This document shows positions 1 to 6,020 of a stretch of 8,784 nucleotides of DNA, piece by piece. The stretch's first letter is position 1. Every line of letters begins with the position of its first letter. This stretch comes from Alphaproteobacteria bacterium. GTDB lineage: Bacteria > Pseudomonadota > Alphaproteobacteria > JAJFFI01. The notes beneath the pieces were generated by a model, which was not told the DNA's origin, searched no databases, and saw only the letters and a list, made by a program, of their open reading frames with translations. A program made the translations under genes and the position numbers. The stretch spans positions 1 to 8,784 of the forward strand of contig JAJFFI010000427.1 in NCBI GenBank assembly GCA_021776755.1, read 5' to 3'.

Positions 1-40
1 TACCCTGATCGGTGTCGTGCTCTTCCTGACGGCGGCCTGA
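1..40 (+). CDS. 3' end of an unidentified gene, hydrophobic C-terminus (partial)
   Basis: Reading from base 2, the plus strand encodes TLIGVVLFLTAA followed by a TGA stop at 38-40. The short hydrophobic run resembles the end of a membrane-spanning helix, so this could be the last residues of a membrane protein whose body lies left of the window. It would be convergent with aroC, with only three bases between the two stop codons. Twelve codons are too few to identify a family, and the open frame could be chance in GC-rich DNA. Confidence 0.4.
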   Translation, partial: TLIGVVLFLTAA

Positions 41-43
41 ACA

Positions 44-1129
44 TCAGGGCCCGATCTGGGCTCGGTGGCGCAGCAGGTGATCGGCCAGCACCAACGCCAT
101 CATGGCTTCGCCCACCGGCACCGCGCGAATGCCGACGCAGGGGTCGTGTCGGCCCTTGGTGATGACCTCAACTTCCTTGCCCGCGCTGGTCACCCCTTGG
201 CGGGAGATCAGGATGGAGCTCGTCGGTTTCACGGCAAACCGCACGACGATATCCTCGCCGTTCGAAATCCCGCCCAGCACGCCGCCGGCCCGATTGGTGC
301 GAAAGCGCACTTTTCCGTCTTCCATGTACATCTCATCGTGGGCGTCTTCGCCGCGCTCGGAGGCGGCGGCAAAGCCGGTGCCGATCTCGACGCCTTTGGA
401 GGCGTTGATGCTCATCATCGCCTTGGCGAGATCGGAATCGATCTTGTCATAGACCGGCTCGCCAAGCCCCGCCGGCACGCCGGACGCCACCACCTCGACG
501 ACCGCGCCGACCGACGAGCCTGCCTTCCGCACCTCGTCGAGATAGCCTGCCCACTGTGCCGCCATGCCGGCATCGGGGCACCAGAACGGGTTGTCCTCGA
601 GGATGCTCCAGTCCCAGTTGTCGCGATCCACCCGGTGCGGCCCCATCTGCACCAGCGCCCCCCGGATCACGACGCCGTCGCCGAGGATGCTGGTCAGAAC
701 CTTCCGCGCGATGGCGCCGGCAGCGACCCGGCTCGCGGTCTCCCGCGCCGACGATCGCCCGCCACCGCGGTAGTCACGGTTGCCGTATTTCGCATCGTAG
801 GTGTAGTCGGCGTGGCCCGGGCGGTAGCGATCCTTGATCTCGCTGTAATCCTTCGAGCGCTGGTCCTGGTTGCGGATCATCAGGCTCACCGGCGTGCCGG
901 TGGTCTTGCCCTCGAACACACCCGACAGGATATCGACTGTGTCGGGCTCTTTCCGCTGCGTGGTGTATTTCGATTGCCCGGGGCGGCGGCGGTCGAGCCA
1001 GTGTTGAATTTCGGGCTCGGCCAAGGGAATGTTCGGCGGCACGCCATCGACGACACAGCCGATCGCGGGCCCGTGGCTCTCGCCCCAGGTGGTGTAGGTG
1101 AAGGTGTGTCCGAAGCTGTTACCGGGCAT
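44..1129 (-). CDS. aroC: Chorismate synthase
   Basis: Cytoplasmic FMN-dependent lyase that converts 5-enolpyruvylshikimate-3-phosphate to chorismate, the last common step toward aromatic amino acids, folate and quinones. The 361-residue product matches the usual family length. All three family signatures are visible: GESHG at residues 16-20, the [15 protein letters not shown] stretch at 125-139, and GRHDPC at 326-331 near the C-terminus. His19 and His106 (in RPGHAD) appear to correspond to the two invariant catalytic histidines known for the family. The ATG at 1129 gives the canonical N-terminus ([17 protein letters not shown]). It lies 21 bases after the fabI stop on the same strand, so the two are very probably one operon. 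Only a weak ribosome-binding sequence is visible, which suits translation following fabI. No frameshift or missing motif was seen. Confidence 0.97.
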   Translation of the reverse strand: MPGNSFGHTFTYTTWGESHGPAIGCVVDGVPPNIPLAEPEIQHWLDRRRPGQSKYTTQRKEPDTVDILSGVFEGKTTGTPVSLMIRNQDQRSKDYSEIKDRYRPGHADYTYDAKYGNRDYRGGGRSSARETASRVAAGAIARKVLTSILGDGVVIRGALVQMGPHRVDRDNWDWSILEDNPFWCPDAGMAAQWAGYLDEVRKAGSSVGAVVEVVASGVPAGLGEPVYDKIDSDLAKAMMSINASKGVEIGTGFAAASERGEDAHDEMYMEDGKVRFRTNRAGGVLGGISNGEDIVVRFAVKPTSSILISRQGVTSAGKEVEVITKGRHDPCVGIRAVPVGEAMMALVLADHLLRHRAQIGP

Positions 1130-1150
1130 GGCGCATGGTCTCGCGCCGGC

Positions 1151-1987
1151 TCAGCTCTGCGGGCGGAGGTTCGACGCGAGTTCCGCGACTCCCTCTGCCG
1201 CGTCGACCGCCATCATGCCGACGGTGTGATAGCCGCAATCGACATGGTGGGTCTCGCCAGTCACGCCTGAGCCAAGTTCGCTCAGCAGATAGAGCGCAGC
1301 ACCCCCGACCTGTTCGAGCGTCACGTTGTCGCGGAGCGGCGCGTTCAGCTCGTTCCATTTCAGGATGTAACGGAAATCGCCAATGCCGGACGCCGCCAAA
1401 GTGCGAATCGGGCCCGCCGAAATCGCGTTGACGCGGATCTTGTCCGGCCCGAGGTCGGTGGCGATATAGCGCACACTCGCCTCAAGCGCCGCCTTGGCGA
1501 CCCCCATCACGTTGTAGTGCGGCATCACGCGCTCGGCGCCGTAGTACGTCAGCGTAATCATGCTGCCGCCCTCGGTCATCATCTCGGCGCAGCGCCGCGC
1601 GAGATCGGTGAAGGTGTAACAGGAGACGTCGAGCGCCAGGCGGAAGCCATCGCGGCTGGTGTCGACATAGCGGCCCTTGAGGTCATTGCGGTCGGCAAAG
1701 GCAATTGCGTGCACGAAGAAGTCGAGCTTGCCCCAGTCCTTCTTCAGCGTCTCGAACACCGCATCGAGGCTCGCGTCATCCATTGCGTCGCACTGCAGCA
1801 CCTTCGCGCCGATCGACTCGGCGAGCGGCATCACCCGTTTTTTCAGGGGCTCGGCCTGATAGGTCACGCACATCTCGGCACCATGTGCGGCGAGCGTTTT
1901 GGCGATGCCCCAGGCGATCGACTTGTCGTTGGCCACGCCCAGAACAAGTCCGCGTTTGCCGGCCATCAATGGCTGTTGCTCGCTCAT
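1151..1987 (-). CDS. fabI: Enoyl-[acyl-carrier-protein] reductase (NADH), FabI type
   Basis: Short-chain dehydrogenase-like enzyme that reduces enoyl-ACP in the last step of each cycle of type II fatty acid synthesis. From the ATG at 1987 the product is 278 residues, close to the family norm. The N-terminal nucleotide-binding stretch LVLGVANDKSIAWGIAK (residues 14-30) is typical FabI. The catalytic pair is Tyr158-x6-Lys165 (YNVMGVAK), with Tyr148 at the position of E. coli Tyr146. ISAGPIRTLAASGIGDF at 189-205 is the conserved substrate-loop region. Ala96 stands where E. coli has Gly93, the site linked there to triclosan resistance; I believe Ala is common in alphaproteobacteria and draw no conclusion about resistance. 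The frame stays open upstream to 3544, but that part is antisense to the next gene; the chosen start gives the family N-terminus and follows AGGA and AAGG sequences. First gene of the fabI-aroC unit. Confidence 0.96.
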   Translation of the reverse strand: MSEQQPLMAGKRGLVLGVANDKSIAWGIAKTLAAHGAEMCVTYQAEPLKKRVMPLAESIGAKVLQCDAMDDASLDAVFETLKKDWGKLDFFVHAIAFADRNDLKGRYVDTSRDGFRLALDVSCYTFTDLARRCAEMMTEGGSMITLTYYGAERVMPHYNVMGVAKAALEASVRYIATDLGPDKIRVNAISAGPIRTLAASGIGDFRYILKWNELNAPLRDNVTLEQVGGAALYLLSELGSGVTGETHHVDCGYHTVGMMAVDAAEGVAELASNLRPQS

Positions 1988-2086
1988 ACCTTGCCCATTC
2001 CTGTTTTCCAGTTGTCCCGGAACCGCAACGACATGCGTCCGGCCCCAGTCAATTGAGCAGGCTCGCGACCGTCGGGGCGCGAGCCA
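1988..2086. promoter_or_regulatory. Divergent promoter region between fabI and the BrkB-type gene
   Basis: These 99 bases separate two divergent genes and should hold promoters for both. The perfect palindrome TCAATTGA lies at 2049-2056. Back-to-back -35-like hexamers overlap it: TTGACT on the minus strand (2052 to 2047), facing fabI, and TTGAGC on the plus strand (2053-2058). No convincing -10 hexamer lies at the expected distance on either strand, so the promoter assignment is tentative. The span shrinks or grows with the uncertain start of the plus-strand gene. Confidence 0.35.
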
Positions 2087-3466
2087 ATGCGCCCGCATCC
2101 TACACAAATGGACTGGCCGATCAAAGCCGCAGCCCCCTATGATGGCCGGATGGGGACGGCGAACGATACCGGGGATCAGGACGGCGGGAATATCGTCGCG
2201 CGGGCGCGCAAGCTCCTGCACGGAATTGCCGCGTTTTCGGGTTACGTGCTGCGCCGGTTCGACGAGGACCACTGCACCCGGGTCGCGGCATCGCTGAGTT
2301 TCACGACGCTGCTCGCGCTGGTGCCGCTGATGGCGATCGGCTTTGCGCTGATTTCGGCGTTTCCGGTGTTCGATTCGGTGCAGGACCGGATCCAGGACTT
2401 TCTGTTCCGGAACTTCGTACCCGAGTTCGGCGGCATCATCCGCGAACAGTTTCTCACGTTCGTCGCCAACACCGGCAAACTGACCGCGTTCGGCATCGTG
2501 ATCATCGCGGTCACCGCCTTGTTCCTGTTCCTGACCGTTGAGGACTCGTTCAACGTCATCTGGCGCGCTTCCGACAACCGGCCATTTCCGATCCGGCTGC
2601 TCATCTTCTGGGCGATCCTCACACTTGGGCCGTTGCTGATGGGCGCGAGTGTGGCGATCTCGAGCTATATCTTCACCATCACCGTGGTCCGCGATCTCGA
2701 TGCGCTGGTGGGGATCGAGGGCAACTTCGTTCGCTCGCTGCCCTATCTGCTCGAGGTGCTGGCGCTGACGCTGGTCTACAAGCTGCTGCCGAACAAGCCG
2801 GTGCGCTGGCCGCACGCCATTGTCGGCAGCCTCGTCGCAAGCCTCTTGCTGGAACTTCTGAAGAAGGGTTTCGCGCTCTATGTCACCAGTTTCCCGGCGC
2901 AGCAGACGATTTACGGCGCGGTCTCGACGCTCCCGTTGTTGCTGGTCTGGATGTATGTCGCCTGGGCCGCCGTGCTGATCGGCGCCGAGATCGTGGCCTC
3001 GCTCCCAGAATACCGGATCGACCGGGCCGAGAAATGGACGCTCGGCACGCGGCTCCGGCGGCGGTTCTCGGTCTCGCTCGCCATCCTTGGGGAACTCGCG
3101 GATGCAATCCGCAAGGGCGAGGGCGGGCGCAACATGAACGCGCTCCGGGCGGAGATCCCGGTCGACGAAACCTATCTTGAGCAGATCGTGCACCAGCTCC
3201 GCGATATCCAGTACATTGCCGAGACGGTGGATGACGAATGGGTGCTGGCCCGCGACCTGCAGTCGACCACGATCTACGACCTCTACCGCGACCTCGGACT
3301 GAAAGTCGCATTCGAGGGCCGCGACCGGGCGGATGGCGCGCCGTGGCACCAGAAGGTCGCCGGGATCGTCGACCGCAGCGACAAGGCCCAGGCCGAAATC
3401 ATGGATCGGACTCTCGGCGAGATTTTCGAGATTCAGCGCGAAGACCGGAAGAAGTCGGCCGCCTGA
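2087..3466 (+). CDS. YihY/BrkB family inner-membrane protein with C-terminal cytoplasmic domain
   Basis: Polytopic inner-membrane protein of the YihY/BrkB family, long mislabelled ribonuclease BN; its biochemical role is not firmly established. The family's opening HCTRVAASLSFTTLLALVPL is at residues 62-81. Hydrophobic segments lie near residues 71-93, 134-152, 171-197, 218-233, 243-262 and 281-305, giving the six expected helices. The conserved QQTIYGAVSTLPLLLVWMY lies at 272-290. About 150 hydrophilic residues follow, including VDETYLEQIVHQLRDIQYI, which could be a winged-helix-like domain; the shorter E. coli YihY lacks most of this. The start is uncertain: ATG codons at 2087, 2108 and 2150 are all in frame ahead of the first conserved residues and none has a strong ribosome-binding site. 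The gene is divergent from fabI and convergent with the lipoprotein genes. Confidence 0.9.
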   Translation: MRPHPTQMDWPIKAAAPYDGRMGTANDTGDQDGGNIVARARKLLHGIAAFSGYVLRRFDEDHCTRVAASLSFTTLLALVPLMAIGFALISAFPVFDSVQDRIQDFLFRNFVPEFGGIIREQFLTFVANTGKLTAFGIVIIAVTALFLFLTVEDSFNVIWRASDNRPFPIRLLIFWAILTLGPLLMGASVAISSYIFTITVVRDLDALVGIEGNFVRSLPYLLEVLALTLVYKLLPNKPVRWPHAIVGSLVASLLLELLKKGFALYVTSFPAQQTIYGAVSTLPLLLVWMYVAWAAVLIGAEIVASLPEYRIDRAEKWTLGTRLRRRFSVSLAILGELADAIRKGEGGRNMNALRAEIPVDETYLEQIVHQLRDIQYIAETVDDEWVLARDLQSTTIYDLYRDLGLKVAFEGRDRADGAPWHQKVAGIVDRSDKAQAEIMDRTLGEIFEIQREDRKKSAA

Positions 3467-3495
3467 GAACGCTGTGCAGAGACGCTGGGCAAAGA

Positions 3496-3529
3496 AAATG
3501 CGCCCAGCCACAAGGGCGCGGGCGCATTT
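3496..3529. terminator. Perfect hairpin between convergent genes, probable bidirectional terminator
   Basis: AAATGCGCCC at 3496-3505 and GGGCGCATTT at 3520-3529 are exact reverse complements, giving a 10-bp stem with a 14-base loop. The stem ends in A/T pairs on both sides. The transcript from the BrkB-type gene (stop at 3466) would finish with three U after the GC part; on the minus strand the hairpin is followed by TTTTCTTT, a better U-rich tail for the lipoprotein transcript (stop at 3555). Its place between two convergent stop codons supports termination in both directions. Confidence 0.75.
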
Positions 3530-3554
3530 CCCGAATTCAGACATCTGGCAAGAC

Positions 3555-4025
3555 TTAGCCCTGGGCGGAAACCGTGCCGTCGGGATTCCTGCAGATGGTC
3601 GAGACCTCGGTGTGGATCTTGCCGTCGACCTCGTACTCGGACTGCACCTTGCGGCAGACCCGGCCGTCGGGCATGCGGCGGGCCTCTTCCACCGGAGTGT
3701 AGGAGCCGTTGTTGCCGCTGTCCGGATTGCGCCAGTTCGAACTGGAGCCGGTCGGCTGGTTGAATGACTGGCCGGCGGCCCGCTGGGCGTACTGACGGTC
3801 CTGGTCGTCCATGTAACGGCCGACCTGGTTGCCGATCAGGCCGCCGATCAACACGCCCGCGCCGATGGCGATGGCGTTGCCGGAGCCCGAGCCGATCTGC
3901 GAGCCGATGGCGCCGCCCGCGGCCGCGCCCAGCAACGAGCCGGCGATTTCCTTGTCACGGCCCTGACCGCAGGCCGACAGGCCCAACGCCAGAACCACTG
4001 CCATTACGATCTTGATGCTCTTCAT
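3555..4025 (-). CDS. Glycine-zipper lipoprotein, 17 kDa surface antigen type (copy 1)
   Basis: Predicted outer-membrane lipoprotein of 156 residues resembling the rickettsial 17 kDa antigen / RT0821 family. The signal peptide ends in lipobox LSAC, with Cys19 as the lipidated residue. A glycine-zipper segment, rich in small residues and G-x3-G spacing, runs over residues 32-70 (for example GAAAGGAIGSQIGSGSGN), a motif expected to pair with membrane. The C-terminal domain carries VCRK and ICRNPDG with Cys124 and Cys145, 21 apart, probably a disulfide. A GGAGA ribosome-binding sequence sits seven bases before the ATG. It is the last of three related genes on this strand, 127 bases after its neighbour. 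In this family the role is thought to be envelope structure or surface exposure, but no specific function is known. Nearly identical in its zipper to the gene at 4153-4641. Confidence 0.9.
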   Translation of the reverse strand: MKSIKIVMAVVLALGLSACGQGRDKEIAGSLLGAAAGGAIGSQIGSGSGNAIAIGAGVLIGGLIGNQVGRYMDDQDRQYAQRAAGQSFNQPTGSSSNWRNPDSGNNGSYTPVEEARRMPDGRVCRKVQSEYEVDGKIHTEVSTICRNPDGTVSAQG

Positions 4026-4152
4026 CTTGAAGTCTCCACTTGTTCGGTTTGGCGGCCCGTCCGGGAATGACCCGCAATGGGTTCTCGGGGCCGCTGGTTG
4101 TTTCGTTTCCTAAGTTCCGCACCCAAATTCAGTGTCGCGGTCAATGTGCCGC

Positions 4153-4641
4153 TCAGCTTTCCAGTGTCCAGGTCCCATCCGGACCGCGGCAGTAAGTGTT
4201 CGTCACCTGCTCCTGCTGACCTTCGACATAGACCGTGCTCGTGCCCTGACGGCAGATCTGGCTCTTGCTATTGCGATACGCAGGTTGCGGGGCAAACGTG
4301 CCCGCGTGCCCGTTATCGGGGTTCTTCCAGGTCGAGGACGCCCCCGACCGGTTCCGCTCAAGCGACTGCTGCGCGGTCGTGCTCGCCATCTGCCGGTCCT
4401 GCTCGTCGAGATGCCGGCCGAGCTGGTTGCCGATGAGCCCGCCGATCAGGACGCCCGCGCCGATGGCAATCACGTTGCCTGTGCCGGACCCGACCTGCGA
4501 GCCGACGGCGCCGCCGGCGGCAGCCCCCAGAAGCGTGCCAACCGTCTGTCCGGTGCCCTGATTCTGACAGGCCGCGAGCGGTCCAAGCAGGCTGAGGGCG
4601 AGGGCCGCCTTGCCGAGCGATTTTGCGGTTCTGTTCATCAC
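4153..4641 (-). CDS. Glycine-zipper lipoprotein, 17 kDa surface antigen type (copy 2)
   Basis: Second lipoprotein of the triplet, 162 residues. Signal peptide with lipobox LAAC at Cys25, then a glycine zipper at about residues 36-76 that repeats copy 1 with only conservative changes (IAIGAGVLIGGLIGNQ is identical). The C-terminal domain has Cys130 and Cys151, the same spacing as copy 1, and ends CRGPDGTWTLES, like RT0821/Lpp0805-type proteins whose C-terminus reads C-R-x-P-D-G. The first start is a GTG at 4641, directly followed by an in-frame ATG at 4638; GGAGGA upstream lies 9 bases from the GTG and 12 from the ATG, so the GTG fits slightly better, with a one-residue difference. The gaps of 111 and 127 bases to its neighbours leave room for separate promoters, but none is convincing by eye. 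Confidence 0.9.
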   Translation of the reverse strand: MMNRTAKSLGKAALALSLLGPLAACQNQGTGQTVGTLLGAAAGGAVGSQVGSGTGNVIAIGAGVLIGGLIGNQLGRHLDEQDRQMASTTAQQSLERNRSGASSTWKNPDNGHAGTFAPQPAYRNSKSQICRQGTSTVYVEGQQEQVTNTYCRGPDGTWTLES

Positions 4642-4752
4642 TCTCAGTCTTCCTCCGGATGTCTCGCTCTTCCGGCAGGTCCTCCACCTTGATATGCACC
4701 TAATCGGCCAAATATGACCAAGTTGTGATTGCGCCCGGAGTTAACCTTCCCG

Positions 4753-5091
4753 TCAATATGTCGTCTGGTTCTGGGACTGCCCCGGCGGCGGTGGCGGCGC
4801 ACTGTTCGGCGGCGGCTGCTGCTTGCTCGGATCATAAGGTGGCGGCGGCTGATATACCGGCGGCGGCGGGGCCTGGGTCGCAGTTCGGACAACTTCGCGC
4901 CCGGCAAAGGCGCCGAGCACACTGCCGACGGCCTGGGCCGCGATGTTACCGGTGCCGCTGCCGATCTGCGAACCGATCAGCGCGCCACTAATTGCGCCCA
5001 GCCCGGCGCCCACGGTCTCGAGGCCGTTCGAGCTGCAGCCAGCGAGCGAAAGCGCCAGAACCGGCACGGCGAGTGTCTTGCGAATTTTCAT
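4753..5091 (-). CDS. Small glycine-zipper lipoprotein with proline-rich tail (copy 3)
   Basis: Third lipoprotein, 112 residues from the ATG at 5091. Signal peptide with lipobox LAGC (Cys19). The glycine zipper at residues 27-66 contains GSQIGSGTGN, as in the other two copies. Instead of the cysteine-paired domain there is a low-complexity tail from about residue 75 to 104 (QAPPPPVYQPPPPYDP, then SAPPPPPGQ), ending in QNQTTY. A proline-rich stretch after a lipid anchor could span the periplasm or bind peptidoglycan or partner proteins; this is inference. The start is fixed by an AGGGGA ribosome-binding sequence about five bases upstream; the frame runs open beyond it to 5628 but that part overlaps pdxH antisense. 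It is the first of the three genes in the direction of transcription and divergent from pdxH. Confidence 0.85.
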   Translation of the reverse strand: MKIRKTLAVPVLALSLAGCSSNGLETVGAGLGAISGALIGSQIGSGTGNIAAQAVGSVLGAFAGREVVRTATQAPPPPVYQPPPPYDPSKQQPPPNSAPPPPPGQSQNQTTY

Positions 5092-5131
5092 GGTCGTCCC
5101 CTGATTTTGCCGCCCTGGCCTTCCCTGAGAC

Positions 5132-5166
5132 CGGACAGCGCTTACGTCATGCCTCTGTTCTGTCCG
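5132..5166. repeat. 7-bp inverted repeat upstream of the lipoprotein genes
   Basis: CGGACAG at 5132-5138 and CTGTCCG at 5160-5166 are exact reverse complements with 21 bases between them. The centre-to-centre distance is 28 bases, not far from three helical turns, so the site could be an operator for a dimeric or tetrameric regulator. It starts about 40 bases before the lipoprotein start codon. Two 7-base arms can arise by chance in GC-rich DNA. Confidence 0.3.
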
Positions 5167-5179
5167 CGCGGAAGTCCCT

Positions 5180-5253
5180 TTAGACTTGCCTCGCGAGCAT
5201 GCCGGCTGGACCAATGTTAGACTTGCCTCGCGAGCATGCCGGCTGGACCAATG
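5180..5253. repeat. Exact tandem duplication, 2 x 37 bp
   Basis: Bases 5180-5216 and 5217-5253 are identical over all 37 positions and directly adjacent. Each unit starts TTAGACTTGCC, contains the 8-bp palindrome CTCGCGAG, then GCATGC and GCCGGC palindromes, and ends GGACCAATG. The lack of any difference suggests a recent slippage or duplication event. The unit length is not a multiple of three and the region is non-coding. Its effect, if any, would be to double a protein-binding site or change spacing in the divergent control region. Confidence 0.95.
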
Positions 5254-5270
5254 CCTGCCAAACTGTGGTA

Positions 5271-5301
5271 CGGTCCGCTGATGGTCAGCATCCCCGGACC
5301 G
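5271..5301 (+). promoter_or_regulatory. Compound hairpin in the pdxH upstream region
   Basis: CGGTCC (5271-5276) pairs with GGACCG (5296-5301). Directly inside it, GCTGA (5277-5281) pairs with TCAGC (5285-5289) around a TGG loop, leaving a six-base bulge (5290-5295) on the 3' side. Together this is an 11-bp stem. If transcribed it would sit in the 5' leader about 100 bases before the pdxH start codon; it could equally be a DNA operator or be transcribed only if the promoter lies further left. It does not match a riboswitch class that I can name, and no U-run follows it as in a terminator. Confidence 0.4.
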
Positions 5302-5402
5302 GTGAATTTCTCCTGAATCCGAGCCCCTCCGGCACCGCCTCTTTGCCATTGATTTGAGGCGCTTTTCGGGCGGAGCCGAACGCAACAGCACAGAAATCGC
5401 CC

Positions 5403-5999
5403 ATGGCCGACTCCATCGAACAGGACCCTTTCGAGCGATTCCAGGCATGGTTCGCCGACGCCGAAGAAAGCGAGCCCAACGATCCGAACGCCATGTCGCT
5501 CGCGACCGTGGGATCCGATGGCATGCCGTCCGTGCGGATGGTGCTTCTGAAGGATGTCGATCCCGAAGGATTTGTTTTCTACACCAATCTCGAGAGCCAC
5601 AAGGGCCGGGATCTCGCCGCCCACCCAAAGGCCGCGCTCTGCTTTCACTGGAAGTCGCTCCGCCGGAGTGTGAGGATCGAGGGCGAGGTGAGCCCGGTTA
5701 CCGACGAGGAGGCAGACGCCTATTTCGCGAGCCGGCCGCGCGGCAGCCAGATCGGCGCCTGGGCGTCGGACCAGTCGCGCCCGATGGAGACGCGGATGGC
5801 GCTTGAAAAGCGGGTCGCGGCGTTCACCGCGAAATTCGGGGTCGGCAAGGTGCCGCGCCCGCCGCACTGGTCGGGGTTCCGGATCGTGCCCGTGCGCATC
5901 GAGTTCTGGCGCGACCGTCCGTTCCGGCTGCACGAACGGGTTCTCTATCACCGGACAGATGAGAGCCCCAGCTGGCGCACTGAAATCCTGTTTCCCTGA
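5403..5999 (+). CDS. pdxH: Pyridoxamine/pyridoxine 5'-phosphate oxidase
   Basis: Cytoplasmic FMN enzyme that oxidises pyridoxine or pyridoxamine 5'-phosphate to pyridoxal phosphate. At 198 residues it is about 20 shorter than E. coli PdxH at the N-terminus, and the start is firm: an in-frame TGA lies at 5355 with no start codon between. Aligned from memory to E. coli, these FMN and substrate residues are present: RMVLLK (45-50), Tyr60-Thr61, Lys67, Tyr107, Arg111, Ser115, Gln124-Ser125, Trp169, RLH (175-177) and Arg179. Differences: Ser89 replaces the FMN-contacting Gln111, His66 replaces Arg88, and the usual C-terminal R-L-x-P reads ILFP with Ile195 in place of Arg215. The N-terminal part carrying E. 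coli Arg14, Tyr17, Arg23 and Arg24 is absent, which may be ordinary for alphaproteobacteria. The next gene starts 21 bases downstream. Confidence 0.95.
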   Translation: MADSIEQDPFERFQAWFADAEESEPNDPNAMSLATVGSDGMPSVRMVLLKDVDPEGFVFYTNLESHKGRDLAAHPKAALCFHWKSLRRSVRIEGEVSPVTDEEADAYFASRPRGSQIGAWASDQSRPMETRMALEKRVAAFTAKFGVGKVPRPPHWSGFRIVPVRIEFWRDRPFRLHERVLYHRTDESPSWRTEILFP

Positions 6000-6020
6000 C
6001 GTACGAGAAACTGACCCAGA

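Larger units (their letters stand above)
5092..5402. promoter_or_regulatory. Divergent non-coding region between copy-3 lipoprotein gene and pdxH
   Basis: These 311 bases contain no supported gene. They hold a 7-bp inverted repeat (5132-5166), an exact tandem 37-bp duplication (5180-5253) and a compound hairpin (5271-5301), each listed separately. Promoters for pdxH and the lipoprotein genes must lie here or nearby, but no clear -35/-10 pair could be picked by eye. No ribosome-binding site of good quality precedes pdxH. Confidence 0.6.

Noticed and set aside
65..1270. Plus-strand open frame of 401 codons
   Set aside because: It lies antisense to aroC, whose three signatures are intact. The His/Arg/Ala/Asp-rich composition is typical of a mirror frame in GC-rich coding DNA.
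1988..3544. Long upstream extension of the fabI frame on the minus strand
   Set aside because: It is antisense to the BrkB-type gene, is full of Arg/Gln/Asp/Glu with no fold signal, and precedes a normal FabI N-terminus at 1987.
4026..4152. Terminator or promoter between lipoprotein copies 1 and 2
   Set aside because: A CGGCCC/GGGCCG pair and a small ACCC/GGGT stem can be drawn, but there is no U-run and no good -35/-10 pair, so neither call is supported.
4642..4752. Promoter TTGGTC-N17/18-GCATAT ahead of lipoprotein copy 2
   Set aside because: The -10 match is poor and the spacing is ambiguous; it is not better than chance in this sequence.
5180..5253. CRISPR repeat pair
   Set aside because: The two 37-bp units touch directly with no spacer and there are no further copies or cas genes.
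5092..5628. Extended start for the third lipoprotein
   Set aside because: The extension is antisense to pdxH, and the internal ATG at 5091 has a good ribosome-binding site and starts a proper lipoprotein signal peptide.
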